A stretch of DNA of 64,000 bases from Catonia carolina. Taxonomy: Eukaryota; Arthropoda; Insecta; Hemiptera; Achilidae. Under the pieces are notes generated by a model. That model was not told the DNA's origin. It saw only the letters and a list, made by a program, of their open reading frames with translations, and did no database searches. Made by a program: the position numbers and the translations under genes. This document shows positions 23,572-33,075 of this stretch, piece after piece (within the stretch, counting starts at the first letter, position 1; the number at the start of each line of letters is the position of its first letter). The DNA lies in the NCBI GenBank assembly GCA_035578175.1, contig JAQMRL010000001.1, positions 372,985,720-373,049,719 of the forward strand. The letters run 5' to 3'.

Positions 23572-23844
23572 CTACACAACTAGACCCAAAACACAAAACC
23601 CCAAAAACACAACTAACCAAAAGTAACCAAGCAAACCAAACCTCAAAACTAACTTACCAACAAAAAAAACTATAACTAAAAGCTCAAAGGCGAGAACAGC
23701 CAAAAGGCGAAACAAAACGGGCAGCAACAGGCGCAAACCCAAAACAACGCACCTACAGTGCAAAAGGTGGCTGGAGGACGTCTCCCCCAACACCACACCA
23801 ATGATCACAAGGATCAAACAGACGACCAAAAGTCGCAAAGACAT
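23572..23844 (-). CDS. Small hydrophobic ORF downstream of pol (doubtful)
   Basis: After pol a frame with an ATG at 23842-23844 (complement) encodes 90 residues. The start, MSLRLLVVCLILVIIGVVLG, looks like a signal peptide or membrane anchor. Leu/Val/Phe-rich segments with a few Arg follow. The open frame itself extends upstream to 23913 without an ATG. There are no cysteine-rich or furin-like features of an envelope protein. The region is GT-rich on this strand, which by itself yields Leu/Val/Phe/Gly codons, so chance is a real alternative. If real, it would need a spliced or downstream-initiated mRNA. Confidence 0.3.
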   Translation of the reverse strand: MSLRLLVVCLILVIIGVVLGETSSSHLLHCRCVVLGLRLLLPVLFRLLAVLAFELLVIVFFVGKLVLRFGLLGYFWLVVFLGFCVLGLVV

Positions 23845-23919
23845 ATCAGGGAAAAACACAAGTAACACGTGGGGGTTCCCCGGGGAAAAGCAAACAAACC
23901 AGAAAAAACACAAGACACA

Positions 23920-26900
23920 TCAGGGAGGTAAGTCATACAATAAGGAACAAGTCGCATTAACAAAAACATCATCTACATCAGGACCATTGACAAGCACACC
24001 AGGCTTGTAAGCGGGCTTTAAATGAGAAATATGCGCCTTTCGGCACACGACCTCAGAATTGGGTTCAGCAAGCAGGACGGTAACAGGCCCAGCAAAATTT
24101 AAAATGACATAAGGACCGGACCAACGGGTCATAAGTTTAGCAGTACGCTTATCAATCGCAGAGCTAAGGTTGTGTTTAGCACACAAAACAAGATCACCTA
24201 CTTTAAAAGGGTTTTCGAGGCGACCTTTATTATATTGCACAGCGCGTTTCTCATGTGCTTTCACAAGATTGCTTTTCGCTTTTTTCCACACTTCGTTAAC
24301 ATCTTCGGCAGCTACGGGTAATAAATCGTGGATCTTCCAAACGTTTGACAGTGGAGAAGAAGGCGGTAATTTAAATATAATGGAAAACGGAGTATTCTGG
24401 ATAGAATCATGAAAGGAAAAGTTGAATGCCAATTGTAACCAGAACAAAGACTGGTCCCAAGTGGTTTGAGAATTGGAATGATAGGCTATCAAAGCGGCTT
24501 TAAGATTTCTGTTAAAGCGCTCGGCATTGAAAGGTTGGGGATGGTAAGGAGAAAGGGTAGCATGCTTAATACCGAGGGAAAATAAGAAATTCTTGAAATT
24601 GCGAGAAGTGAAACAAGAAGCATTATCGGAGATAATAGTTTCTGGAAAACCGAAATTTTGAAAAACATGGGTCTGAAGAGCTTTAATGGTAGAATTAGTA
24701 GTGGCTTCCCGCACAGGACATAACCAAGTGAACTTAGAAAATGAATCTACAACGACAAGAATATAGGCATTGCCATTGCGGGTACGAGGAAGTTTACCGA
24801 CATGGTCAATATGGAGAATCTGAAAGGGCTTAGTAGGAACAGTAGAAGACAATAATCCCAACTTGGTATTTTGCGAAGGTTTACTACAGGCGCAAGTGGT
24901 ACAGGATTTAACACGCTGTTCAATATCTCTGTTCATACTGGGCCAGTAAAAATACTCAGCAATTTTACGACGCGTCTTACAAATACCAAGATGACCTCCG
25001 ATAAGAGAATCATGGAAATAACTGAACACCATGTCGATCAGATTAGAGGGAAGCACAACGCGAGGAGAAGAACGATATAGGAAATTAATACAAAGAACGT
25101 TTTTGACAATGCAGTACTTAGGGTCAGCAATACCTTGATCAATGGAATTAAGAATGGGCAATAACTTGGGATCATTTCGTTGATGAATGGCAATATCGAT
25201 ATAAGCGAGAGGGAAATCGGTAAGAATACCAAAACAGGGAATATGGTCTTCAGAATCGTCTAAGGGATTTTCTTCGAACATGCGGGATAGGGTATCAGCA
25301 ATGACGTTCTGACTTCCTTTGATGTGAGTAACTTTGAATTTAAGTGACATTATTTTTGATATCCATCTGCCCAATTTTCCCAGCGACCGGGGCCTGGAAA
25401 GCAACCAAGACAAGGCTTGATTGTCGGTTTCCAAAATAAACTCCCGATGTTCGAGGTAGGGTCTGAACTTGTCGATGGCGAACACAACAGCCAAGCATTC
25501 CAACTCATAGGCCGATCCTTTTCGTTCTTGGGCAGTTAAATTCCTTGAAGCGTACGCAATCGGTTGACGACATCCATCGACTTCTTGAAGTAGAACGGCG
25601 CCCAAAGCACAAGAACTGGCGTCGGTTTGCAAGATGAATTCTTTATTAAAATCGGGCATGCGCAGAACCGGGGGATTAGAAATAGCTGCTTTTAGATCAT
25701 CAAAGGCAGTCTGAGCATCAGCGGACCATTTAAATCTAACACGTTTACCACGCAGCGCGTTAAGAGGACCAGCGATATCGGCAAAGCGAGGAATGAATTT
25801 TCTAAAGAAGTTGACCATACCGATGAAACGGGAAACGCTTTTCGAAGAAGTGGGACGAGGGAATTTTAAAATACTGGCAGTGCGCTCAGGGTCAATCTTA
25901 ATGCCTTGAGAAGAAACCAAATGCCCGAGAAAGCCGATCTCATTAACCGCAAATTTAATTTTGTCAGGATTAACGGTTAAACCAGCTTTAGAAAGACGTA
26001 GTAGGACTTCGCGCACGTGAAGAATATGGGAGTCAAAATCAGTTGAATAAATAAGCAAATCATCCAGGAAATTAAAAATAAATTGAAATTTTATGTCATG
26101 GAAAATAGTATCCAAAAGGCGGCTAAGTACCTGACCACCGGTAGCCAGGCCGAAAGGAATACGTTTATATTGATATAGCATCCAAGGAGTGCAGAAACTA
26201 GTGACATGTTTGGACTGATCAGATAAGGGAATTTGGTGGTAGGCGGAGTTTAAATCAAGAACCGTGAAATATTTAGCTTGGCCGAACCAATCGAAGCAGG
26301 AATGTAAATTAGGCAAAGGGACAGCTTCGATATCAATATGTTGATTTAACTTGCGGTAATCAACCACCATACGAGTTTTACGATTATCACGATTAACAAG
26401 GAAAACGGGGCTAGAATACGAAGATTTGCTGGGTTCAATAATATCTTTTTCGAGAAGCATATTGATATGTTCTCGAAGAGCAAGCATTTTAGGAGGGGCG
26501 AGGACATATGGTTGAGACTTAACAGGAACGGAGTCCTTTAATTTAATATTATATTCGATCATATGAGTGAGACCTAAACGGGTAGTGAGAACATTAGGGA
26601 ATTCATCGAAAAGTTCACGGGCACAACTTCGCTGAGTAACATTTAAATGGGATACGGAGAAAGGTAACTTATCGGAATCAGAATCAAGCGATACAACATG
26701 TTGATTGAGTGGGTCAAGTTTTACAGAATCATTGCATAAGGGGATTTTCTCCTTGGGCTTAAATTTAAAGAAAATAACCGAAGAAGGAAGATCAAGAACC
26801 ATTCCGGTATGAATAAAAAAATCAGATCCCAATATGAATGGGCACGCCAGATTACTGGATATGAGAACGGGAAATTTCCAAGTGTAATTATCAATTTTGA

Positions 26901-27426
26901 TTTTAAGCACAGCTTCGGAGTTAATTTTAATAGAAGTACTACTCGCTGAAACGCAGCTAATATTACAGGGCATGATACATTTGACATTACGGGGATGGTT
27001 AATCCATTCAAAACATTCCTCAGACATGAGGGTACGGACAGACCCAGAATCAAGTAAGGCGCGTATATCACACCCGTGAAAGGACACAAGGACGTGTGGG
27101 CGAGATTTAACACCGCACACAGAAACGATACTATTACGGGCTTTAGGTAAACCATCCTTAATACTTACAGGCCACTTAACAACACAACAATAACTATTAG
27201 CGCTCATTTTTCGATTAGAGGGCCTAATAACCCTACTATCACCGGTTGCTGATTCCACACGTGAAATTTTAGTTAAACAAAAACGTTTATATTCGGGACA
27301 ATGCCATAAATAGTGGCCAATGATCTTACAACAAAAACATATAGGTTGGTGTTTATTTATAAAGGAGTCAGGCTTAATCTTATCAAAACGAAGCAGGCTG
27401 ACCGTATCAACTTCGTTGCACACTAG
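23920..27426 (-). CDS. pol: Ty3/gypsy Pol (protease, RT, RNase H, integrase), expressed by -1 frameshift
   Basis: The frame is open for about 1167 codons with no ATG at its head; the codon at 27421-27423 is GTG. By residue from that codon: CCHC knuckle 29-42, aspartic protease DSG 125-127 and ILGSD near 197-201, RT with LDLNSAY near 389-395 and catalytic FLDD 452-455, and RNase H Asp601, Glu640, Asp667, Asp710. The integrase has H804/H811/C841/C844 zinc ligands and Asp873, Asp933 and Glu968. The C-terminal GPY/F module has WSGPY at 1101-1105. No chromodomain. The second Asp and Glu are separated by 34 residues rather than 35, because the usual NG-x-AE loop is one residue short (QPFNAE). I recall similar loops in other insect gypsy elements. 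All catalytic residues are present. Processing would be by its own protease. Confidence 0.93.
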   Translation of the reverse strand, partial: LVCNEVDTVSLLRFDKIKPDSFINKHQPICFCCKIIGHYLWHCPEYKRFCLTKISRVESATGDSRVIRPSNRKMSANSYCCVVKWPVSIKDGLPKARNSIVSVCGVKSRPHVLVSFHGCDIRALLDSGSVRTLMSEECFEWINHPRNVKCIMPCNISCVSASSTSIKINSEAVLKIKIDNYTWKFPVLISSNLACPFILGSDFFIHTGMVLDLPSSVIFFKFKPKEKIPLCNDSVKLDPLNQHVVSLDSDSDKLPFSVSHLNVTQRSCARELFDEFPNVLTTRLGLTHMIEYNIKLKDSVPVKSQPYVLAPPKMLALREHINMLLEKDIIEPSKSSYSSPVFLVNRDNRKTRMVVDYRKLNQHIDIEAVPLPNLHSCFDWFGQAKYFTVLDLNSAYHQIPLSDQSKHVTSFCTPWMLYQYKRIPFGLATGGQVLSRLLDTIFHDIKFQFIFNFLDDLLIYSTDFDSHILHVREVLLRLSKAGLTVNPDKIKFAVNEIGFLGHLVSSQGIKIDPERTASILKFPRPTSSKSVSRFIGMVNFFRKFIPRFADIAGPLNALRGKRVRFKWSADAQTAFDDLKAAISNPPVLRMPDFNKEFILQTDASSCALGAVLLQEVDGCRQPIAYASRNLTAQERKGSAYELECLAVVFAIDKFRPYLEHREFILETDNQALSWLLSRPRSLGKLGRWISKIMSLKFKVTHIKGSQNVIADTLSRMFEENPLDDSEDHIPCFGILTDFPLAYIDIAIHQRNDPKLLPILNSIDQGIADPKYCIVKNVLCINFLYRSSPRVVLPSNLIDMVFSYFHDSLIGGHLGICKTRRKIAEYFYWPSMNRDIEQRVKSCTTCACSKPSQNTKLGLLSSTVPTKPFQILHIDHVGKLPRTRNGNAYILVVVDSFSKFTWLCPVREATTNSTIKALQTHVFQNFGFPETIISDNASCFTSRNFKNFLFSLGIKHATLSPYHPQPFNAERFNRNLKAALIAYHSNSQTTWDQSLFWLQLAFNFSFHDSIQNTPFSIIFKLPPSSPLSNVWKIHDLLPVAAEDVNEVWKKAKSNLVKAHEKRAVQYNKGRLENPFKVGDLVLCAKHNLSSAIDKRTAKLMTRWSGPYVILNFAGPVTVLLAEPNSEVVCRKAHISHLKPAYKPGVLVNGPDVDDVFVNATCSLLYDLPP
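27366..27417 (-). promoter_or_regulatory. Candidate frameshift-stimulating pseudoknot
   Basis: Eight nucleotides after the heptamer, minus-strand AACGAAG (27411-27417) pairs perfectly with CTTCGTT (27387-27393) around a 17-nt loop. Within the loop, GGTCAG (27398-27403) can pair with CTGACT (27366-27371; five Watson-Crick pairs plus one G-U) downstream. The spacing and layout match an H-type pseudoknot. Folding energy not computed. Confidence 0.6.
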
Positions 27427-28625
27427 TTTTTTGTACCAGGAGTCGAGTTGCTTGTACTGGCTCCTCGATTAAAATTATTACTGGTACTTTTACGCGAATA
27501 ACATTGAGAAGCAACATGACCGGGTTTGTGGCAGTAAAAACATACCGCTACCGGACGACTCCTAGCAACAGGGTTAGATAGACTGCAAGCGGCATTTTCA
27601 CGTTTAAGATCCGTGAACCGGGTGTTCATGACTTGTTTACATAATTGATCCAATTCGGAAAAATTTTTTGGTCTTTGACAGAGAACAAGGCATGAGCGGG
27701 TTTCTACTGACAGGCCGTCTAAAATATTATTAATTATGTCTAATTCATTTACTTCTAATCTCAAAATTTGGGCAGCCTCCTTAACCTCGCATATATAACT
27801 GTGCAGGGCTTCGTTAGTCTTTTGACTTCGGAAGTACCTATCGTTCTTAATTTCGGCCAATTGCCTAATTGGTATAAACGTTTCAATGGCTTCTTTATGG
27901 AAATCATCAAAATTTTGAGTAGCGCAATGCTTTAACAAACAATCTCTTAACGGGGATGCCACGTAGGGTAATAAAACAGAATTTAAGCAAGATGAAATAT
28001 CAGGAAAAGAAGCTCGCAAATTAATAGCATTTTTGAACAGATCAAGTAATTTATCTATGTCGAATCCATTACAAATTTGAATATTCCGTAATATTTGTTC
28101 TGCGGGATGAGGTAATTTGCTATAAATGTTACTCATCATCCCAAAACCGTTGCCAGCGACAGAGTTGACCTGTACGGACGGGGGATCCACAGAAGGCGGA
28201 AAAGGTTCGGGAGGATTGGTATTAGGAAGCTGAAGAACAGCCTGAACCATACTGTCCAGCGAATTGAGGTATTCTTTGCACTCAATGACCCTAGGGGTCA
28301 GAGATTCTTTACAGCTGCACAATGACTCAATCAGTTTTAGTCGCTCCCCAATACTTTCATACCTGCGGGAAATTCCCTCCACAAATCTAAGTGTAACAGG
28401 GGGCGTTATATTCTCTAGTTCCTGGCAAAAGCCATGCAGACGTATGGTTAATAAATTAACTTCCTTGTCGGGTGGTATTTCCGACAAGTTCTCGGATGAC
28501 ATACTGAGTCCCTGAGCCATAGCCCGCCTTAACCTCGCACGCAACTCGGCCACGTTGCCCGTGCTGGCTACACCGCGTCCGCGTAGCTCAAAGCTTAGGT
28601 CGTCACGTAATAGGTAATCGACCAT
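27423..28625 (-). CDS. gag: Ty3/gypsy Gag with SAP-like N-terminus and CCHC knuckle
   Basis: 400 codons from the ATG at 28623-28625 (complement). The open frame extends 27 codons upstream, but only from a GTG, so I chose the ATG. Residues about 4-37 (LSFELRGRGV..TGNVAELRARL) fit the SAP pattern L..EL+.RG(L/V)..G..AEL..RL, a DNA-binding motif. The middle is helical capsid-like sequence without clear landmarks. CX2CX4HX4C is at residues 362-375, followed by a Ser/Asn-rich tail. The last codons ACA AAA AAC precede the TAG at 27423-27425 and form the slippery site for Pol. It would form the particle and package genomic RNA. Confidence 0.92.
   Translation of the reverse strand: MVDYLLRDDLSFELRGRGVASTGNVAELRARLRRAMAQGLSMSSENLSEIPPDKEVNLLTIRLHGFCQELENITPPVTLRFVEGISRRYESIGERLKLIESLCSCKESLTPRVIECKEYLNSLDSMVQAVLQLPNTNPPEPFPPSVDPPSVQVNSVAGNGFGMMSNIYSKLPHPAEQILRNIQICNGFDIDKLLDLFKNAINLRASFPDISSCLNSVLLPYVASPLRDCLLKHCATQNFDDFHKEAIETFIPIRQLAEIKNDRYFRSQKTNEALHSYICEVKEAAQILRLEVNELDIINNILDGLSVETRSCLVLCQRPKNFSELDQLCKQVMNTRFTDLKRENAACSLSNPVARSRPVAVCFYCHKPGHVASQCYSRKSTSNNFNRGASTSNSTPGTKN
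27426..27432 (-). promoter_or_regulatory. -1 ribosomal frameshift heptamer A_AAA_AAC
   Basis: On the minus strand the sequence is A AAA AAC in gag phase, immediately before the gag TAG. X_XXY_YYZ with AAAAAAC is one of the most efficient known -1 slippery sites (as at the MMTV gag-pro junction). Slipping moves ribosomes into the open pol frame. Confidence 0.88.
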
Positions 28626-28827
28626 TGTGACGAACCCTAAACCAAACGCAAATAACCAGAAAAACACGAGTAAGAAAACAGAGAAAAAAAACAGGCTAAC
28701 TGTCACTTGGATTTTTACAAATTAGCAATAAAAAAAAGTGTATCAGAAAACAGTTATAAAAATTTTTTTTTTTTTTACAGAGGCCAGACCGATTGGCAAA
28801 TTGAACCACACGTTCTGTCTACCTTTT
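28626..28827 (-). other. Leader of the LTR element; primer binding site not resolved
   Basis: Minus-strand sequence after the 5' LTR runs AAAAGGTAGACAGAACG, then TGTGGTTCAATTTGCC. A TGG lies about 20 nt in, but I cannot match the following bases to a tRNA 3' end with confidence. Long A/T runs follow. No uORF of note. Confidence 0.5.
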
Positions 28828-29437
28828 TGTTACAAAGAACATACACAATTCAGAATAGAAAAAAAAATTTTTTTTTTTAATTAAAGAAATGTTTTAATAA
28901 ATTTAGTAAATGTTTCTATTATAAAAAAATTTAAAATACAAAGTTATGGTTTTGTCCAGCTGGAACGTTAATATATATATTTAAATAGATAGTACAGTTG
29001 AAAAAAATAATTGCCTTAAGGGCACCATCAGACCAAAAATATTTTGATTAATTGTACAAGGTGAATTTACTTATCTGCTATATATATATTCAATATTCAT
29101 AATACAGCGACCCCTTAAAAGGGGATAAAAAAAACGAAGAACATAATTATATTAAATTTTGAATAAGGCATAAGCCCAGAATTAACACCGTAACTACATT
29201 ACGAAATATTTAAAAAAAGAGTAAAGTTTCAATAATAATAATATTTTAATTTATTTAACCAAAAATAATTCAACTTCATCACAACAAGTTAAAATGCATA
29301 CTGTGACAAGACAATTAACGTACGGACGAAAGAATAGGCCATAGAAAATTAGGCCATAGATAAAAGGCAAAAGCAACAGCGGCCAAGAGATAAGCGAACA
29401 AACGGTCGCGCAGGAAAGGCAGATAAGAAACAGTACA
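28828..29437 (-). repeat. 5' LTR, 610 bp
   Basis: Same length and sequence as the left LTR by eye. It ends at 29437, next to the second ACAC target duplication. It would drive transcription toward lower coordinates. Confidence 0.95.
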
Positions 29438-29441
29438 ACAC
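29438..29441. repeat. Target site duplication, right
   Basis: ACAC, identical to 22609-22612. Confidence 0.9.
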
Positions 29442-29469
29442 CAGAATGAAAAACCTAAACAAAATCTCT

Positions 29470-29872
29470 GCCCATAACAGACAGGTTAAGTGTCAAATTA
29501 TTTGCACTCAATCTGTTAGTTGCCGGGCTAAAATAAATAGTTCTGTTTCTTATCGCATGGTCAGCCAATTAAATGACTGAATCATTTAAGTACAGAAGAG
29601 GCAGAGGTGTAAAAGACACTAATCAAGAGTTATCTCCTCTGAAAGTAATGAATTTCATTATACAGCCAGACCCTATGGTGAATGAAGTGAAGGTGTCATT
29701 TTCAGAGTGGAAAATATGTGCTTTTCAGAGGGCTCGGGATGCTGATAAGCATATCTTTCCACTCAGTGAGGAAGGCAAACGGTAATAAATTCGATTAAAT
29801 AAACTTCTATTTACTTAGTAAAACCTCTACAGGTTCAAACCAGCCTTTCGGCTGATGACCTAAACAACAACA
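29470..29872 (+). repeat. GAAA-hairpin/(AAC)-tail repeat, copy F
   Basis: Full-length in forward orientation: head GCCCATAACAGACAGG, a small insertion in the GACACTAATC region, hairpin CAGCCTTTCGGCTG and tail CTAAACAACAACAC. The frame from 29573 runs through much of it. Confidence 0.9.
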
Positions 29873-29937
29873 CGCAAACAAAATCTGAGCTTTTCAGGTG
29901 CATATAAACATTCTGTAGCCACTTAAACCTTCACTAT

Positions 29938-30420
29938 TGACGGATATATCCGCCAAAAAATCATTCTCACTGGTCGTTTTACGGATATATCCGCATACGG
30001 TTCGGAATGGTTATTTTCGTTTAGTAGATATATACGCACATTTACAAAATGAAATAAAAAAATATTTATACTGAAATTTCTCTTAATAGTCATCAAATTT
30101 ATGTCAAAATATCTAAATACTCCCGGAAATTTGTACCTGCAGAAGCTGGGTTGATAGAACTACCCACTTTTCTGGTTGCCACGAGGTCTTGTTCCATATC
30201 AGTCGTGCTTCTCGTTTGTTAATACTTACCTGTGTTATTTGTCTAATTTAATCATAATAATTTTCAAAATATTTTTTATAATTGTAGATTTGTTTTCTCT
30301 TTTTATTCGGCAATTCAACGTACAAATATTTTTTTTTGTTCAGTTCTATTTACGGATGTTCCTCACAAGTCAACATCACTCAGGACTAAAGACAGATGTA
30401 TCCGCACCCCTTATTATTAA
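29938..30420. repeat. Dispersed GGATATATCC palindromes
   Basis: ACGGATATATCCGC-type palindromes occur at about 29940-29953 and 29985-29998. A diverged CAGATGTATCCGC is near 30393-30405. The pattern suggests the ends of an unrecognised MITE, but I could not define the termini. Confidence 0.35.
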
Positions 30421-32090
30421 GTAAAAGGAAGAGAGAAAATGTGATAAAATTTGCGTGGATTTTGAGCCTTAAAAACAGTTTTCAATTCAGGAAAACAAAT
30501 TTTTCTAAAAAAATGTTTTTACCCCAACCCATCGTTAAATGCAACTGTGACACGACACTTATTCCATCCACGTACGGTTAACTATACAAGGATTTAAAAA
30601 TTTTCAATAGTACGCTAATCAAAAATATTTGTTCCTGTCCATCTATAGACTCAATACCTTAGTTTCTAAATTAGAAAAGTTAATTTCTGTATAGAAACAA
30701 ATGTTTTCACACTTGGTTTTTTAAATTTGTTTTTTTAAGACTCGGTTTGACAAATCTTAGCAACAGAAGATTTTTCCAGATGACAGTTACGTAAGTGTTT
30801 ATATTACAATAGATTGGTTGCATTTATGAATACTTAATTTCATTGACAAGATCACTGAATAGATACGTAATAGTATTCCTAAGTACAGGTTAAACAAACC
30901 AGTAGAAATCCGGGGTACTTTAATGTTTAAAATATCGTGCCAAAACTTAAAGGAACCCGATGAACTAACTCCTGAAAAAAAACGCTGTTCAACAAGTATG
31001 ACAGTGATGATATCTGTCATCATGGAAACGAGATCATCACGTAAAAATAACAAAAAACATTTAAAACACACTCGCTCAGAAAATACAACTTTTATAATTT
31101 TAGATGTTACACTAGATTAATACAATAAAATAACCCATTTTAAGTAGGTACTTAGATTACATCGGAACAGAAACTTGGCACTCATTATCTAATTAAAAAA
31201 TTGCATTAAAACAATACACATAAAAAATATTTAAAAGTAGTTCACATCACAAAAAAATCTACGCAGTAAGTATAAATGCTTAAAACTCTCACTGACTCAC
31301 TCAGTCACTCATCACTAATTCTATAATCTCCCAAACTTTTAGGGTTAAAATGAAAAATTAACCTAAGTAAAAATGAACAAGTAGAGTGAAACCGAGAAAA
31401 GCTGATAATTTAACACACCCCTCCTTTAGCTTTAAACATAAATAAACGATAAAACAGGGATTAAAATCTTTGTTAGTTTTCAGAGTTGTCGGTATTATAT
31501 TAAATAAACAAAAATATCAGTACAAAACTACAAAAAGTAGGTTTACAGAAGTAAACTTAAAACAACTCAAGATGCAGTAACATCAAATGAATGACAAAAG
31601 CATTAGTATACTCATGTATGATTGATATTCAAAAGTTTTTTTAGATTTATTTGTTATCGGGAAATGTTCGCTATTGAAAGTCATCCAATTTAATCGCAGG
31701 TTTTAAATGATTTTTGACATGAATTTGAATAGGGATTCTCAGCAGAGATTGTTCATGTATGTTTATTGTTCATGCCAGCAGATCCCTCTAAAAAATTGTA
31801 CTTCCAACTGGTGTTTCTTAGAAATAAATAAAGACTTTCTATCAGCAGATTGATCAAGATGACGAAAAGGTCATCTAGAAAATCTAAAAACAAATGTATT
31901 TACTCTTAAAGAAGATAAACGATAACTAAATATTATAAAAACTAAATGATGAAGTATTTGCTAAAAATCACAGTTACATTATATAGTACTTTCATTTTTA
32001 TAATTTATAATTTTGTAAAAATATGAAAAACTTAAAAAAATATTTCTTGTCCACTCTAAGAAAAACCTTATACGACCAAAGAACTAATTT
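30421..32090. other. AT-rich, no gene seen
   Basis: Opposed small frames at about 30799-31120 lack domains. Nothing else recognised. Confidence 0.4.
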
Positions 32091-33075
32091 TTACTTTCTC
32101 TTGCCTATATGAATATATAGGAAGAAAACTATTGTTTTCATGCCGATTTCTCGAAATCGAATTTTCACCGGATCTACACGTTTTTCAGACCCCCTGAACC
32201 AAAAAAAAACATGTTTTTAGCGATTGGCCTGTGTGCGTGTGTGTGAACAGAATATCTCAAGAACGTAACATCGTACGAACTTGAAACTTGAAACTTAAGT
32301 TAGGTACTACTACCGGACCCCGAACGACATTTTCATAAAAATCGGTCAACCGGAAGTAGTAGTTTATTCACGTCATTTTTAACTTTTTGCAATTTTTTCA
32401 AAAACGGCTCCTACGATTTTTTTTAAATCGCCTTATTTACTACATTTTTAATGTTCTACAAGAGCGATGATTGCGCCATATATATGTGTATATATGTGTA
32501 TTACCTTATATGTGTTACCATATATGTGTAGGCGCCATGTGTGCTGAAATTCTTGGAGAGGATGTTTTCTCGTAATAAAATTTATTTTTTAAGATTGCGG
32601 CTTTAATATTCATTTTAGCGCAAAATGTATACAAAAAAGTAGTAGAAAATTTAAAATCCTACAACTTTTATTTTAACAGTTTTTTTGTTTAACGTTAGTT
32701 TAGCGGTAATTAGCGATTTTCTGTTTTCTTCACGAAAATGTGTAAACAAATCTTTTTTTAAGATTTCAGTCTTAGTATGCATTTTACGACAAAAGTGTAT
32801 AGAATCAAATTTATAGGAAATTATAAGATCTACAACTTTTATTTACAGCATTTTTCTCTACAGAGCCTAGTTTAGCGTGAAAGAGTGATTTTCCGTATTT
32901 TGAAGCCAAACTGAGGTTGATTTTCCTTTTGCCTCTTTCACTTATGATTAAAATTAGGTTATGTTTATTGACGTTAGTTTTTTGTTTATTTCTAATGTTT
33001 TATTACTAATGTTAGGTTATATTGTTAATTATTTGCATTGGAAGAGAAAGTTGTGTTAGTGTTTCACACCAGATT
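32091..33075 (+). mobile_element. Helentron/HINE-like element, copy 7
   Basis: Both ends are present: TTACTTTCTCTTGCCTATATG at the start and the GTGTTTCACACCAGATTT hairpin end. A TATATATGTGTA-type minisatellite (about 32477-32531) is inserted in the body next to GGCGCC. Confidence 0.9.

Larger units (their letters stand above)
22613..29437 (-). mobile_element. Complete Ty3/gypsy LTR retrotransposon
   Basis: A 6825-bp element read on the minus strand: 5' LTR 28828-29437, leader, gag, pol in the -1 frame, a 3' region with structured repeats, polypurine tract, 3' LTR 22613-23222. The LTRs begin TG and end CA. I saw no difference between them, and gag and pol have no internal stops, so insertion was recent and the copy may be competent. 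There is no envelope gene like that of errantiviruses. The RT and integrase motifs (FGLATGGQVL, HPQPFNAERFNRNL) place it in an insect gypsy lineage, but I do not name the family. Confidence 0.95.

Noticed and set aside
23572..23913. Envelope gene of an errantivirus
   Set aside because: Far too short, with no cysteine-rich ectodomain, cleavage site or fusion peptide. Only hydrophobicity is present.
23920..27423. pol as an independently initiated gene starting at GTG
   Set aside because: GTG is not a usual start in eukaryotic nuclear mRNAs. The frame is open further upstream, and the A_AAA_AAC site before the gag stop explains expression.
28626..28706. Gag start 27 codons further upstream
   Set aside because: That start is GTG and the added residues are a Phe/Leu run from a T-rich leader. 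The ATG at 28625 opens directly into the SAP-like motif.
30799..31120. Opposed small frames of 90 and 65 codons
   Set aside because: No recognisable motif; complementary open frames without codon bias.
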